Notes: generated from the letters alone by a model not told the origin. A stretch of 64,000 nt of DNA from Sneathiella glossodoripedis JCM 23214 (GCF_000616095.1 NZ_BAMS01000001.1:620001-684000); one strand, 5' to 3'; numbered from the stretch's first letter, positions 1 to 8,565 are shown. Program-made: numbers and translations.

Positions 1-213
1 TTCGCCCTTATAGACCAAATGGACGTGACAATCGGCGATTCCGGGCATTAGCGTTGCATCAGTGGTGTCTACGCGTTTGCCTTTGTAGTCCGCGTATTTT
101 TCAACAGGAGCTACATCAATAATGCTGTCACCCTCAACCAGAACGGCATAATTCTCTTGTAGATCACCCTCACCATCGAAAAGAAGGCCGCCTGAATAAA
201 GTGTTGTCGACAT
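1..213 (-). CDS. Amidohydrolase family protein, N-terminal part (runs off the window)
   Basis: Only the first 71 codons are present, and the gene continues beyond base 1. The peptide opens with the short beta-sandwich typical of amidohydrolases (STTLYSGGLLFDGEG, then VLVEGDSIIDVAP). It reaches LMPGIADCHVHL at about residues 55-66, where the H-x-H pair is the first metal-ligand motif of the family. The layout resembles imidazolonepropionase- or prolidase-like metal-dependent hydrolases acting on amide or cyclic amide substrates, but the substrate cannot be told from this fragment. The start is the ATG at 213, preceded by AGGAAACGCT, whose AGGA can serve as ribosome-binding site. Confidence 0.8.
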   Translation of the reverse strand, partial: MSTTLYSGGLLFDGEGDLQENYAVLVEGDSIIDVAPVEKYADYKGKRVDTTDATLMPGIADCHVHLVYKGE

Positions 214-324
214 AGCGTTTCCTGTCATTGTGTAGGAACTCTCACCAATCAGAGAGTTCTTGTATTTATTGTTTGAAGCCCCACAATTATGGCACGTCCG
301 GAAGTTCTTTTGCCAGCGAATATT

Positions 325-1296
325 CTAACGATTTTGTGTTTTGGAAGAGGTCATCTGAAGAAATGCATCTTCCAGATCCGGCTCCTCCGTCGTTAAATCC
401 TTGATACTTAGCCCGCTTTCCGAAATCCGACTTAAAATACTGCCAATATCCGCTTCACTGGGTTTGTATTGGATGGTCAAACGATGGCCCTGCGACAGGG
501 CCGGATTGAACACATGCAAGCTGTCAGGAATGTGCTCAATGTCCTGATCAAGTACAATGGTTATGGATTTCGCATCCAGTTTGGAGAGAAGTTTATCTGT
601 TGGCTCGCACGCGACAACCTCACCGTGGTTGATGATCGCTATTTCATCACATAGCTCTTCGGCTTCTTCCAGATAATGAGTTGTGAGGATAATCGTGGTT
701 CCAGCCTCGTTCAGCTTTCGGATATAACCCCATAACTGTTGGCGTAATTCAATATCTACGCCCGCCGTAGGTTCATCCAGAATGAGAACATCTGGCTGAT
801 GAACCATTGCCTTGGCCACCAGAAGACGTCTTCGCATACCGCCCGACAGGGTGCGTGCGTAGCTGTCTGCTTTATCGGAAAGGCCCATTGCTTCCAGAAT
901 TTCCGAGGTTCGCCGTTGTGATTTAGGAACGCCATAAAGGCCGGCCTGAAATTCCATCACTTCGCGGGCGGAAAAGAATGCATCCAGATTAAGTTCTTGA
1001 GGAACCACTCCAAGTGCGCGGCGGGCAAGGCGCATGTCTTTGTTGATGTCATATCCACAAACCGAAGCTGTTCCAGATGTTTTATTAACCAGACCTGCGA
1101 GGATGTTGATCAAAGTTGATTTGCCAGCTCCATTTGGTCCTAGCAGTCCAAAAAATGACCCGCGTGGGACAGAGAGTGATATACCTTTTAACGCTTCTTT
1201 GTCAGGGACCTTACCTTTGCCTTTATAGATTTTACGTAAATCTCTAACTTCGAGTGCATTTTCCGAGGACTGATTATAAGCTTTAACAGCGGTCAT
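325..1296 (-). CDS. ABC transporter ATP-binding protein (YadG/CcmA-like drug or polysaccharide class)
   Basis: This is a 323-residue ATPase subunit of an ABC-2 type exporter. Visible motifs are Walker A GPNGAGKST (about 53-61), a Q-loop in VVPQELNLD (about 98-106), signature LSGGM (about 149-153), Walker B LILDEPTAGVD (about 169-179) and the H-loop in LTTHYLEEAEE. A C-terminal extension of about 90 residues follows, as in YadG-type ATPases. The permease half normally encoded next door (YadH type) is absent: downstream lies the amidohydrolase and upstream a divergent zinc-ribbon gene. The cargo is therefore unknown, and the permease must be encoded elsewhere. The start is the ATG at 1296, without a clear Shine-Dalgarno sequence. 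Confidence 0.9.
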   Translation of the reverse strand: MTAVKAYNQSSENALEVRDLRKIYKGKGKVPDKEALKGISLSVPRGSFFGLLGPNGAGKSTLINILAGLVNKTSGTASVCGYDINKDMRLARRALGVVPQELNLDAFFSAREVMEFQAGLYGVPKSQRRTSEILEAMGLSDKADSYARTLSGGMRRRLLVAKAMVHQPDVLILDEPTAGVDIELRQQLWGYIRKLNEAGTTIILTTHYLEEAEELCDEIAIINHGEVVACEPTDKLLSKLDAKSITIVLDQDIEHIPDSLHVFNPALSQGHRLTIQYKPSEADIGSILSRISESGLSIKDLTTEEPDLEDAFLQMTSSKTQNR

Positions 1297-1461
1297 GAAG
1301 AAAAACCTGGCAGGAGTTGTATATTATATGCTTTTCGCCTTGCGAAAGCACCGGCATTCGATATCATCCGACGCGGAAAGCGGTGCTATTGGCCTATGAT
1401 TTAGTCACATTAGGCCATAGTTGCAAGTAGCACAGACCAAAAACAGAAGGTGATCACAGTT
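1297..1461. promoter_or_regulatory. Divergent intergenic region with two dyad elements
   Basis: This shared upstream region separates the minus-strand ABC ATPase gene from the plus-strand zinc-ribbon/polA genes. It holds a small hairpin (TTTCGC at 1333-1338, CTT loop, GCGAAA at 1342-1347). It also holds a perfect 7-bp dyad, TGGCCTA at 1390-1396 and TAGGCCA at 1411-1417, separated by 14 bases. The second could be an operator or an RNA hairpin. No convincing sigma-70 pair was assigned. Confidence 0.35.
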
Positions 1462-1641
1462 ATGGCTGCAGCGCAAAAAAGCGAAGTTGAAACCCTGAAG
1501 GTACATTGTGATGGTGGAAAAGGGGCTTTGGGCCATCCACGTGTCTATTTGAATTTGGGGGATAAGGGTGAAGTAGAATGCCCTTATTGCGGACATCTAT
1601 TTGTCCTCAAAGAAGGCGCGAAAATTTCTGACGCCCACTAA
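1462..1641 (+). CDS. Zinc-finger domain protein (zf-CHCC, NDUFS6-like)
   Basis: A 59-residue protein that ends with a zinc ribbon. Cys and His residues sit in VHCDGGKGALGHPRVYL and VECPYCGHLFVL, giving the C...H...C-x2-C arrangement of the zf-CHCC family. Mitochondrial NDUFS6, a complex I accessory subunit, belongs to this family. Stand-alone bacterial copies are common in alphaproteobacteria, and a role near respiratory complex I assembly is only an inference. An in-frame GTG at 1450 exists, but AGAAGG at 1445-1450 sits 11 bases before the ATG at 1462, so the ATG is preferred. polA follows after 32 bases. Confidence 0.8.
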   Translation: MAAAQKSEVETLKVHCDGGKGALGHPRVYLNLGDKGEVECPYCGHLFVLKEGAKISDAH

Positions 1642-1673
1642 GTTTGATTTTGGGCTCATAAAAGGGGACCGAC

Positions 1674-4547
1674 ATGAAGGAAGCCGACGTCACGGGCGAT
1701 CCTAATCAAAAGCATCGGGTATATCTTGTAGATGGCTCTGGCTATATATTCAGAGCTTATTTTGCAATGATCCGCGGGCGCGGACCGATTACAAGATCTG
1801 ATGGGACGCCGACCGGCGCGGTTCTTGGCTTTTCGAATATGTTATTCAAGCTTATTCAGGACACACAACGAGATGAGCGTGTAAGCCATCTGGCGGTGAT
1901 CTTTGATACAAGCCGAAAAACGTTTCGAACTGATATTTATCCAGAATATAAAGCTAACCGTGACGCTCCACCGGAGGATTTGATCCCTCAATTCCCCCTG
2001 GTTCGTGAGGCTACCCGAGCCTTCAATGTACCTGCCATCGAAAAGGAAGGGTTTGAAGCCGACGACATCATTGCCACTTATGCAAGGCAAGCGCGTGAGC
2101 AGGATATGGAATGCGTGATTGTCTCTTCTGACAAAGACCTGATGCAGCTTGTTGGCGGTCCGGTGACGATGCTTGATCCAATGAAGAACACTTCTATTGG
2201 TGTAGATCAGGTTTATGAGAAGTTTGGTGTTGGCCCGGAGAAGGTTGTTGATATTCAATCGCTCGCGGGTGATAGCGTAGACAATGTACCGGGTGTTCCC
2301 GGAATTGGCATCAAGACCGCCGCGCTCTTGATAAATGAGTATGGTGATTTGGACACGCTCTTGGAGCGGGCTGGCGAAATCAAGCAGAAAGGTCGGCGGG
2401 AAAAATTACTGGAAAACGCGGATAAGGCTCGTATTAGCCGAGAGTTGGTGCGTCTTAAAGACGATGTTGAACTGGACATAAATGTTCGGGATCTGAACAT
2501 CCAGGAACCTGTAGCAGAAGACCTGAAAAGCTTCTTGAAGGAAAATGAGTTTCGCCAACTGAGTAGCCGCGTTTCGGCCTTTTACGGCAGTGAGTTCACT
2601 GTAAGTATTCCACAAGCAAAAAAGGAAACGGGTTTAACTCAAGACTCCACCGCTCCAGCGCTTGATCTTTCCAACGTGGAAAAAAAATATACCACAGTCA
2701 CTCAGCAAGAACAGTTGATGAGTTGGATTGAAAGGGCTCAAAAATCTGGAGTTCTGGCCATTGATACTGAAACCACTAGCTTGAGTCCAATGGCGGCCGA
2801 GCTTGTCGGAATATCACTTTCTGTAGAACCCGGTGAAGCTTGCTATATTCCTGTTGGACATAAGCGGCCCCAGACCCAGGGTGGTTTCGATTTCGGTGCG
2901 GATATGCAAGAAAATACGGAGCCTGGTCTGGATCAATTACCCAAGTACGAGGTGATCAAGGTTCTGAAGCCTTTGCTGGAAGATCCCGGTGTTTTGAAAG
3001 TTGGTCAGAATATCAAATATGACATGACAATTCTCGCCAAGGAGGGGATTGGTGTTACACCAGTAGATGATACGATGCTGCTCTCCTACTGTCTCGATGC
3101 CGGCTTGCATGGACACGGAATGGATGAGCTTTCGAAGTTACATTTTGATATTGCCCCGATACCTTATAAGGAGATCACCGGTACTGGAAAGTCACAGATT
3201 AGCTTTGCTGAAGTGCCGATTGATAAAGCAACAGAGTACGCAGCTGAAGATGCAGATATTACGTTGCGCTTGCATAAAGTATTGAAACCAAACCTGTTTC
3301 GCAAACAGGTTGCACGTCTGTATGAAACCATCGAACGTCCGTTAATTCCAGTTATTTCGGAAATGGAACAAAATGGCATTAAAGTCGATTCTGCGTTCCT
3401 GAGTCAGCTTTCAGAAGACTTCGGTGGACGTATGGAAAGCCTTGTTTCTGAAATACATGAGCTGGCCGGTGAAGAATTTAATGTGGGCTCACCCAAGCAA
3501 TTGGGGGAAATCCTGTTTGATAAGATGGGTCTTGAAGGCGGTAAAAAAGGTAAGACGGGTGCCTATACCACGGATGTTACCGTACTTGAAACATTGGCTG
3601 CAGAAGGTGTTGAACTTGCACAGCGCGTCCTTGACTGGCGCCAATTGTCTAAGCTCAAAAGTACCTATACTGATGCCCTTCAGGCACAGATTAACCCAAA
3701 GACCAAAAGGGTTCACACGTCCTTTAGTTTAGCGGCTGCAGCCACAGGTCGTCTCGCATCCAGTGAGCCAAATCTTCAGAATATTCCAATTCGTACTGAG
3801 GAAGGCCGAAAGCTCAGGAAAGCTTTTATAGCCGAAGAGGGATACAAACTGATTAGCGCGGATTATTCTCAAATCGAACTGAGGATTTTGGCGCATATTG
3901 CGAATATTGAAAGCCTTAAGCAGGCTTTTGCGGATGGTTTGGATATCCATGCGAAGACGGCATCACAGGTGTTTGGAGTTCCACTCGACGGGATGGATCC
4001 AATGATGCGTAGATCCGCGAAAGCGATCAACTTTGGGATTATTTACGGCATCAGTGCATTTGGCCTCGCCAGACAACTTGGCGTGTTACGAACCGAAGCT
4101 CAAGGATATATCGAAGCATATTTTGAGCAATATCCGGGTATCCGCCGATATATGGATGAAACAAAGCAATTCTGCCGTGACAATGGCTATGTTGAAACCT
4201 TATTCGGCCGGAAAGTACATTTACCCGGTATTTCAGACAAAAACGGTGCTCGTCGCAGTTTTTCTGAACGGGCAGCAATCAATGCACCCATACAGGGGTC
4301 AGCGGCGGATATTATCAAACGAGCAATGATCCGCATCCCGGGTGCGCTTGAACGCGAGAAGCTGGACGCGAAAATGTTGCTTCAGGTACATGACGAGTTG
4401 ATTTTTGAAGTTCATGAAGACCAAACCGCAGAAGCCGTGAAAGTCATTCAGGAAATTATGCAAAATGCAGCAATGCCTGCTATTGAGATGTCAGTTCCGC
4501 TAACGGTTGATGCGGGTATTGGGGATAACTGGGGCGAAGCACACTAG
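1674..4547 (+). CDS. polA: DNA polymerase I
   Basis: The gene encodes a 957-residue three-domain repair and Okazaki-fragment polymerase. An N-terminal 5'-3' exonuclease (about 15-300) is followed by a proofreading domain and a family A polymerase domain. The proofreading residues are intact: AIDTETTS (about 362) for Exo I, GQNIKYDM for Exo II and YAAEDAD for Exo III, so the enzyme should be proofreading-competent. Polymerase motifs are DYSQIELR (about 730), RRSAKAINFG (about 779) and VHDE (about 905). AAAGGGG lies a few bases before the ATG at 1674. The length is normal for alphaproteobacterial PolA. No frame problem is seen here, in contrast to several genes later in the window. Confidence 0.98.
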   Translation: MKEADVTGDPNQKHRVYLVDGSGYIFRAYFAMIRGRGPITRSDGTPTGAVLGFSNMLFKLIQDTQRDERVSHLAVIFDTSRKTFRTDIYPEYKANRDAPPEDLIPQFPLVREATRAFNVPAIEKEGFEADDIIATYARQAREQDMECVIVSSDKDLMQLVGGPVTMLDPMKNTSIGVDQVYEKFGVGPEKVVDIQSLAGDSVDNVPGVPGIGIKTAALLINEYGDLDTLLERAGEIKQKGRREKLLENADKARISRELVRLKDDVELDINVRDLNIQEPVAEDLKSFLKENEFRQLSSRVSAFYGSEFTVSIPQAKKETGLTQDSTAPALDLSNVEKKYTTVTQQEQLMSWIERAQKSGVLAIDTETTSLSPMAAELVGISLSVEPGEACYIPVGHKRPQTQGGFDFGADMQENTEPGLDQLPKYEVIKVLKPLLEDPGVLKVGQNIKYDMTILAKEGIGVTPVDDTMLLSYCLDAGLHGHGMDELSKLHFDIAPIPYKEITGTGKSQISFAEVPIDKATEYAAEDADITLRLHKVLKPNLFRKQVARLYETIERPLIPVISEMEQNGIKVDSAFLSQLSEDFGGRMESLVSEIHELAGEEFNVGSPKQLGEILFDKMGLEGGKKGKTGAYTTDVTVLETLAAEGVELAQRVLDWRQLSKLKSTYTDALQAQINPKTKRVHTSFSLAAAATGRLASSEPNLQNIPIRTEEGRKLRKAFIAEEGYKLISADYSQIELRILAHIANIESLKQAFADGLDIHAKTASQVFGVPLDGMDPMMRRSAKAINFGIIYGISAFGLARQLGVLRTEAQGYIEAYFEQYPGIRRYMDETKQFCRDNGYVETLFGRKVHLPGISDKNGARRSFSERAAINAPIQGSAADIIKRAMIRIPGALEREKLDAKMLLQVHDELIFEVHEDQTAEAVKVIQEIMQNAAMPAIEMSVPLTVDAGIGDNWGEAH

Positions 4548-4579
4548 ACCCGATTGTCCGGTTAGGTAGGGAGTTCAGA

Positions 4580-5524
4580 ATGCTTACGGTACTCAGTGTC
4601 ATTGGGCCGGTTTTTGCCCTTGTGGCGCTGGGCTATTTGAGCGTTCGGATGCGCCTATACCCTGAAGGGGGAGTCGCTGGCTTAATCAGTTTTGTGAATA
4701 ATTTTGCAACTCCGTGTCTGCTGTTTCAAGCCATGCTGAAAGTGGATTTTGGGTCCACATTTAATCCGAAATATTTGCTTTCTTTTTATATTGGCGCTTT
4801 TTGCTGTTTTGGAATCTCATTCTTAATCGCCAGAAAAATTTTCAAGCGACGAGCAGGGGAATCTGTCGCAATTGGTTTTTCTGCCTATTTTACAAATACG
4901 GTTCTATTGGGTCTGCCAATTATCCAGAGGGCTTACGGAAATGAAGCCCTGCCCTTGTTATTTGCAATTGTGGGATTTCATGCACCGGTCCTGATGAGCT
5001 TTGGCATGGTGGTTATGGAATTTGCTCGTCGTGATGGGGAACCTTTGGCAAAAGCGATTGGTCAATCGTTGATGAGGGTAATTAAAAACCCGTTATTGAT
5101 TGGAATAAGTTTGGGAATTGCCGCTAATCTGCTGGATATATCAATTCCTGAAATTCTGGATGATGCGACCCAGATGATGGCAACAGCTGTATTACCGGCC
5201 GCGCTGTTTGGTCTCGGCGGCGCGCTGGTTCAGTATCGATTGCGCCAAAGCTGGGGTCAGGCTCTGATTTCCAGTGTTTTGAAGTTGGTGGTTCATCCGA
5301 TGATAGCGCTGGTATTTTCCTACTATGTATTTGATCTTGAATTTGAACTGGTACGGGTTGCTGTGCTGACAGCAGCCATGCCATCAGGGTTAAATGTTTA
5401 CATTTTTGCGACCTTTTACAATCGTTCTACAGATATTGCCGCAAACACGGTCCTGCAAAGTACAGTGCTTGGTGTACTGAGTATTTCTGCCTGGTTGTTG
5501 ATATTACAGTATTTGCAGGGGTGA
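4580..5524 (+). CDS. AEC family transporter (auxin efflux carrier-like permease)
   Basis: A 314-residue integral membrane protein with about ten hydrophobic segments in two repeats. It opens with LSVIGPVFALVALGYLSVRM, which is typical of the AEC family (PF03547). Conserved features include VNNFATPCLLFQAML near residue 45 and AVLTAAMPSGLNVYIFA near residue 265, the two discontinuous helix regions that line the carrier's substrate path. Bacterial relatives export or take up organic acids such as malate and malonate; the substrate here cannot be assigned. TAGGTAGGGAG precedes the ATG. The gene lies 32 bases after polA on the same strand and may be co-transcribed with it. Confidence 0.88.
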   Translation: MLTVLSVIGPVFALVALGYLSVRMRLYPEGGVAGLISFVNNFATPCLLFQAMLKVDFGSTFNPKYLLSFYIGAFCCFGISFLIARKIFKRRAGESVAIGFSAYFTNTVLLGLPIIQRAYGNEALPLLFAIVGFHAPVLMSFGMVVMEFARRDGEPLAKAIGQSLMRVIKNPLLIGISLGIAANLLDISIPEILDDATQMMATAVLPAALFGLGGALVQYRLRQSWGQALISSVLKLVVHPMIALVFSYYVFDLEFELVRVAVLTAAMPSGLNVYIFATFYNRSTDIAANTVLQSTVLGVLSISAWLLILQYLQG

Positions 5525-5746
5525 TTCGGTTGGTCAGCTCAAATGACAAATCATGTTATGGTTAACAAGCACCTACATTCTATCATCCATATTGAGTAGA
5601 AAACGTAAAATTATCTAAAATTTTATATAAATATCCGCGTTCATGTTTGACCCCTTTGTGTAAACATGAGAGAAAATCAAATATCACGTAGAGTTTTTGG
5701 CTTTTTTGGGCATTAAATTGCTCAATGGCAGAAGGGTAAAAATCAG
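5525..5746 (+). promoter_or_regulatory. AT-rich leader of the VPLPA-CTERM gene with 8-bp dyad
   Basis: A 222-bp intergenic region, strongly AT-rich around 5600-5640. It contains a perfect inverted repeat, TCATGTTT at 5641-5648 and AAACATGA at 5662-5669, separated by 13 bases, about 80 bp upstream of the start codon. This could be a binding site for a dimeric regulator. AGAAGGG (5730-5736) is the likely ribosome-binding site. No clear promoter hexamers were assigned. Confidence 0.4.
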
Positions 5747-6352
5747 ATGAATACATTGATTAAACATTTTTTGGCTGTCATGGCCCTGACTGTTGTGTTT
5801 GCGAGTCCTGCTCGTGCGGCCACAGTATCCATTATCACTGATGATCCCATTGCAGCTCTTCCCGTGTTAACTGCTTCTGCCACCAGCGGAACTGTTTACC
5901 AGAACGTAACTGGTTCAGTGGGCGGTCTACGTCGTTCCCCTTGGGATACGGTTTCCGGACTTGAAAGCAGTGCCTATACATCTGTCTCCGCTGGTTCTTG
6001 GGCCAGTTATGTATTTCAGACAGCTATGAATACCCTGACCTTTATGTGGGGTTCAGTGGATTTGTACAACTCCATCGAATTTTACAATGATGGCGTTCTT
6101 CTGAACGAGTCTATTGTGGGACAGGATGCCATTAATGCCGGCGCAGTTCGGGGTTCGGATTTTGTGATTGCAACGATCTTGACCAATGGCATGTTTGATG
6201 AAATTCGCTTCCTGTCTGGCAGAAATGCGTTTGAGTATGCGAACGTGGAAGTCTCTGCAGTACCACTGCCTGCCGCATTGCCTTTGTACGGCGCAGGAAT
6301 GGCGTTACTTGGCCTCTTAGGCTGGCGAAAACGCCGCGCTTCTATAGCGTAA
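5747..6352 (+). CDS. Secreted protein with VPLPA-CTERM exosortase sorting signal
   Basis: A 201-residue exported protein. The first about 24 residues form a signal peptide (lysine, hydrophobic core LAVMALTVVFA, then SPARAA). The middle is a beta-rich, Ser/Thr/Gly-rich domain of unknown function. The C-terminus has the tripartite VPLPA-CTERM signal: VPLPAALPLYGAG (about 171-183), a hydrophobic segment and the basic tail GWRKRRASIA. Such signals are recognised by exosortase-type transpeptidases, which cut the tail and attach or release the protein at the envelope. These systems are usually found with exopolysaccharide production. No exosortase is in the window, so it must be encoded elsewhere. 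A terminator follows. Confidence 0.85.
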   Translation: MNTLIKHFLAVMALTVVFASPARAATVSIITDDPIAALPVLTASATSGTVYQNVTGSVGGLRRSPWDTVSGLESSAYTSVSAGSWASYVFQTAMNTLTFMWGSVDLYNSIEFYNDGVLLNESIVGQDAINAGAVRGSDFVIATILTNGMFDEIRFLSGRNAFEYANVEVSAVPLPAALPLYGAGMALLGLLGWRKRRASIA

Positions 6353-6375
6353 CACTGATACTAATCAAACGAGAC

Positions 6376-6404
6376 TGGCGATCATATTTTGGTCGCCATT
6401 TTTT
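6376..6404 (+). terminator. Rho-independent terminator of the VPLPA-CTERM gene
   Basis: The stem is TGGCGA (6376-6381) pairing with TCGCCA (6393-6398), followed by a run of six T. It lies about 24 bases after the stop codon and suggests a single-gene transcript. A few bases further on, the convergent arfB gene ends at 6422. Confidence 0.8.
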
Positions 6405-6421
6405 GTGTCTATTTAGGCACC

Positions 6422-6847
6422 TTAAAAGTCTGATTTGGATATCCTGCCCCGGTTTTTCTTAATCGCTCCTCGCTGTTTCTTTGCATCAAGTCGTTTCACT
6501 TTTGAAGATCTAGTGGGTTTGGTCGCAATTCGTTTTTTAGGGCGAAAAGCGGCGCGGCGAATTAATTCCACCAGTCGCGAACGAGCTTCTTCACGGTTAC
6601 GGCTTTGCAGTCTGTGTGTATCTGCTGTGATGACAATCGTGCCTTCTTTCGTCATCAAATGATTGGCTAGGGTGCGAAGACGATTAAAGACGTAATCTGT
6701 TATTGCAGGGCAATTTTTTGCATTAAAACGCAGCTGCACGCTTGTTGAAACTTTATTGACATTTTGACCACCAGGACCTGAAGAGCGTACAAAGCTCTCT
6801 TCAAGGTCATCTTCAGAAATCTTGATCTGTGGTGTGATTTCAATCAT
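6422..6847 (-). CDS. arfB: Alternative ribosome-rescue factor, peptidyl-tRNA hydrolase ArfB
   Basis: A 141-residue release-factor-like hydrolase that frees peptides from ribosomes stalled on mRNAs lacking a stop codon. The catalytic GGQ motif is in VRSSGPGGQNVNKVSTSVQL (about 26-45). The long basic C-terminal tail (KPTRSSKVKRLDAKKQRG and so on) is the part that inserts into the empty mRNA channel in this family. The ATG at 6847 is chosen over an in-frame TTG at 6868, because that TTG lies inside the terminator hairpin of the upstream gene. No strong Shine-Dalgarno sequence is present. Expression may depend on read-through of that terminator. Confidence 0.92.
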   Translation of the reverse strand: MIEITPQIKISEDDLEESFVRSSGPGGQNVNKVSTSVQLRFNAKNCPAITDYVFNRLRTLANHLMTKEGTIVITADTHRLQSRNREEARSRLVELIRRAAFRPKKRIATKPTRSSKVKRLDAKKQRGAIKKNRGRISKSDF

Positions 6848-6853
6848 GCCAGT

Positions 6854-6880
6854 AAAAAGGCCCGCCAAATATTGCGGGCC
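6854..6880 (-). terminator. Terminator hairpin between the 2-hydroxyacid dehydrogenase gene and arfB
   Basis: On the minus strand GGCCCGC (6880-6874) pairs with GCGGGCC (6865-6859) around an 8-base loop and is followed by five T (6858-6854). It ends only 6 bases before the arfB start codon at 6847, so the hairpin occupies the position where arfB's ribosome-binding site would be expected. Confidence 0.8.
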
Positions 6881-6889
6881 ATTTCCTAT

Positions 6890-7885
6890 TCAAAGCATTG
6901 CTGCCAATACTCTGTCCGGGGGGGTATGCCCGTCAATGAAGGTTTTGATGTTGATGATTACTTTTTCACCCATATCAATTCGGCCTTCGATCGTGGCGGA
7001 CCCCATATGCGGCAAGAGCACCACATTATCAAGCTCCAGTAACTTGGGGTTAACTGCTGGCTCATGTTCAAATACGTCGAGCCCTGCTCCCGCAATTTCA
7101 TTGTTCCGCAACATGCGTGTGAGCGCATTTTCATCCACGACTTCGCCGCGGGACGTGTTTACAATATAGGAATGCTTCTGCAGCAGTTTCAAGCGGCGCG
7201 CATTCAAAAGGTGGAAGGTGCCGGGTGTGTGTGGGCAATTGATGGAGACAATGTCCATGCGGGCCAGCATCTGATCCAGACTTTCCCAATAGGTTGCCTC
7301 AAGCTCTTCCTCCACATAGTCAGGCAGCTTGTTTCGATTGTGATAGTGTATGGACAAGCCAAATGCTTTTGCTCTGCGGGCAACAGCCTGACCAATTCGT
7401 CCCATACCTACGATACCCAGCCGTTTACCCCAGATACGATGCCCGAGCATACCGGTTGGTGACCAGCCTTGCCATTCACCACTTCGCATGAGCCGTTCAC
7501 CTTCTGTCAGCCTTCGTGGAACAGCCATGATGAGTGCCATGGTCATATCCGCTGTATCTTCTGTCAGTACGCCCGGTGTATTGGTGACGGTAATATTGCG
7601 CTGACGCGCTGTTGCAAGATCAATATGATCAACGCCAGTGCCGAAGCTTGCAATCAGTTTCAAATCTGGATTGGCCTGACTAAGCACCCCAAGATCAATT
7701 TTATCCGTTACCGTTGGAACAAGAACGTCTGCTACCTTTACTGCCTCAACAAGATCGCTTTGACTCATGGGCTTGTCATCGTGATTCAAGCGTGTGTCAA
7801 ACAGTTCCATCATGCGGGTTTCTATCGCTTCTGGAAGCTTTCTTGTGACAACAACTACGGGTTTCTTTTTTGCTGTACTGGACAT
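6890..7885 (-). CDS. D-isomer 2-hydroxyacid dehydrogenase (glyoxylate/hydroxypyruvate reductase type)
   Basis: A 331-residue NAD(P)-dependent oxidoreductase that interconverts 2-oxoacids and D-2-hydroxyacids in the cytoplasm. The Rossmann motif is GIVGMGRIGQAVARR (about 159-173). Catalytic residues sit in NTSRGEVVDE (Arg), in the GLDVFEHEP stretch (Glu) and in LLPHMGSAT (His). The sequence is closest to the GyaR-like glyoxylate/hydroxypyruvate reductases of alphaproteobacteria. Exact substrate preference cannot be read from sequence. The start is the ATG at 7885. It is transcribed away from the SH3 protein gene and ends in the hairpin just before arfB. Confidence 0.9.
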   Translation of the reverse strand: MSSTAKKKPVVVVTRKLPEAIETRMMELFDTRLNHDDKPMSQSDLVEAVKVADVLVPTVTDKIDLGVLSQANPDLKLIASFGTGVDHIDLATARQRNITVTNTPGVLTEDTADMTMALIMAVPRRLTEGERLMRSGEWQGWSPTGMLGHRIWGKRLGIVGMGRIGQAVARRAKAFGLSIHYHNRNKLPDYVEEELEATYWESLDQMLARMDIVSINCPHTPGTFHLLNARRLKLLQKHSYIVNTSRGEVVDENALTRMLRNNEIAGAGLDVFEHEPAVNPKLLELDNVVLLPHMGSATIEGRIDMGEKVIINIKTFIDGHTPPDRVLAAML

Positions 7886-8037
7886 GTGAGGCCTCTCGTT
7901 CAGGGTCTCTTTTGATTATTACCTTTCTGTTTATCTAGCAGATCACGAAGAGGGAAACAATTATGTGCTTGCGCAAATCGCTTTTTTTGTGTTCTTGACC
8001 CCGGTGCTCATGCCTGCATATAAGGATGTAATTCTTG

Positions 8038-8565
8038 ATGACAGTCTTTTGGGGTGCACAGGTGAATATTCGTGTTTTAGCGAAACTATTGCTCTTTGGT
8101 ATATTCTGTTTTGGTGGGAGCGCAGTATTTCAGCCGCAATCCGCACCAGCATCTGATGCCAATGTCCCTCGTTTTGCCTCTCTCGCATCGTCAAAGGTAA
8201 ATGTTCGCGTCGGACCGGGAAAACGGTACCCGATTTCCTGGGTTTATGTTCGCTCAGGTTGGCCTGTTGAAATAATTGCGGAGTATGAACTTTGGCGTCA
8301 GATCCGTGATGTGGAGGGAGATACCGGGTGGATACATACCAGCCTGCTGTCCAATCGTAGAACCATTTTAATTACAGATGCACAGCGACCGCTATACGAA
8401 AACCCAAACGAAGAAAGCAGCGTCATCCTCCTTGCTGATCCCGGGGTTCAGGGGCGGCTTTTGGAGTGCGATGGTCATTGGTGTCTGGTCGATATAGCTG
8501 GTAACGAAGGTTGGTTGAAGACGACAGATTTTTATGGTGTTCACGAAAACGAAAAAATCCGCTAA
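8038..8565 (+). CDS. Exported protein with bacterial SH3-like domain
   Basis: A 175-residue protein with an N-terminal hydrophobic segment (LAKLLLFGIFCFGGSAVF) that looks like a signal sequence or membrane anchor. An SH3-like domain follows, with VNVRVGPGKRYPISWVYVRS (about 53-72) and GDTGWIHTSLLS. A second, weaker repeat ends in NEGWLKTTDFYG. SH3b domains of this sort usually bind peptidoglycan or act as periplasmic adaptors, and the specific role is unknown. Start choice: AAGGA at 8023-8027 precedes the ATG at 8038. A GTG at 8062 is an alternative. The 3' end overlaps the convergent DUF3501 gene by 4 bases. Confidence 0.8.
   Translation: MTVFWGAQVNIRVLAKLLLFGIFCFGGSAVFQPQSAPASDANVPRFASLASSKVNVRVGPGKRYPISWVYVRSGWPVEIIAEYELWRQIRDVEGDTGWIHTSLLSNRRTILITDAQRPLYENPNEESSVILLADPGVQGRLLECDGHWCLVDIAGNEGWLKTTDFYGVHENEKIR

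Noticed and set aside
6848-6868. TTG start for arfB at 6868
   Set aside because: It lies inside the terminator hairpin; the ATG at 6847 matches the family N-terminus.
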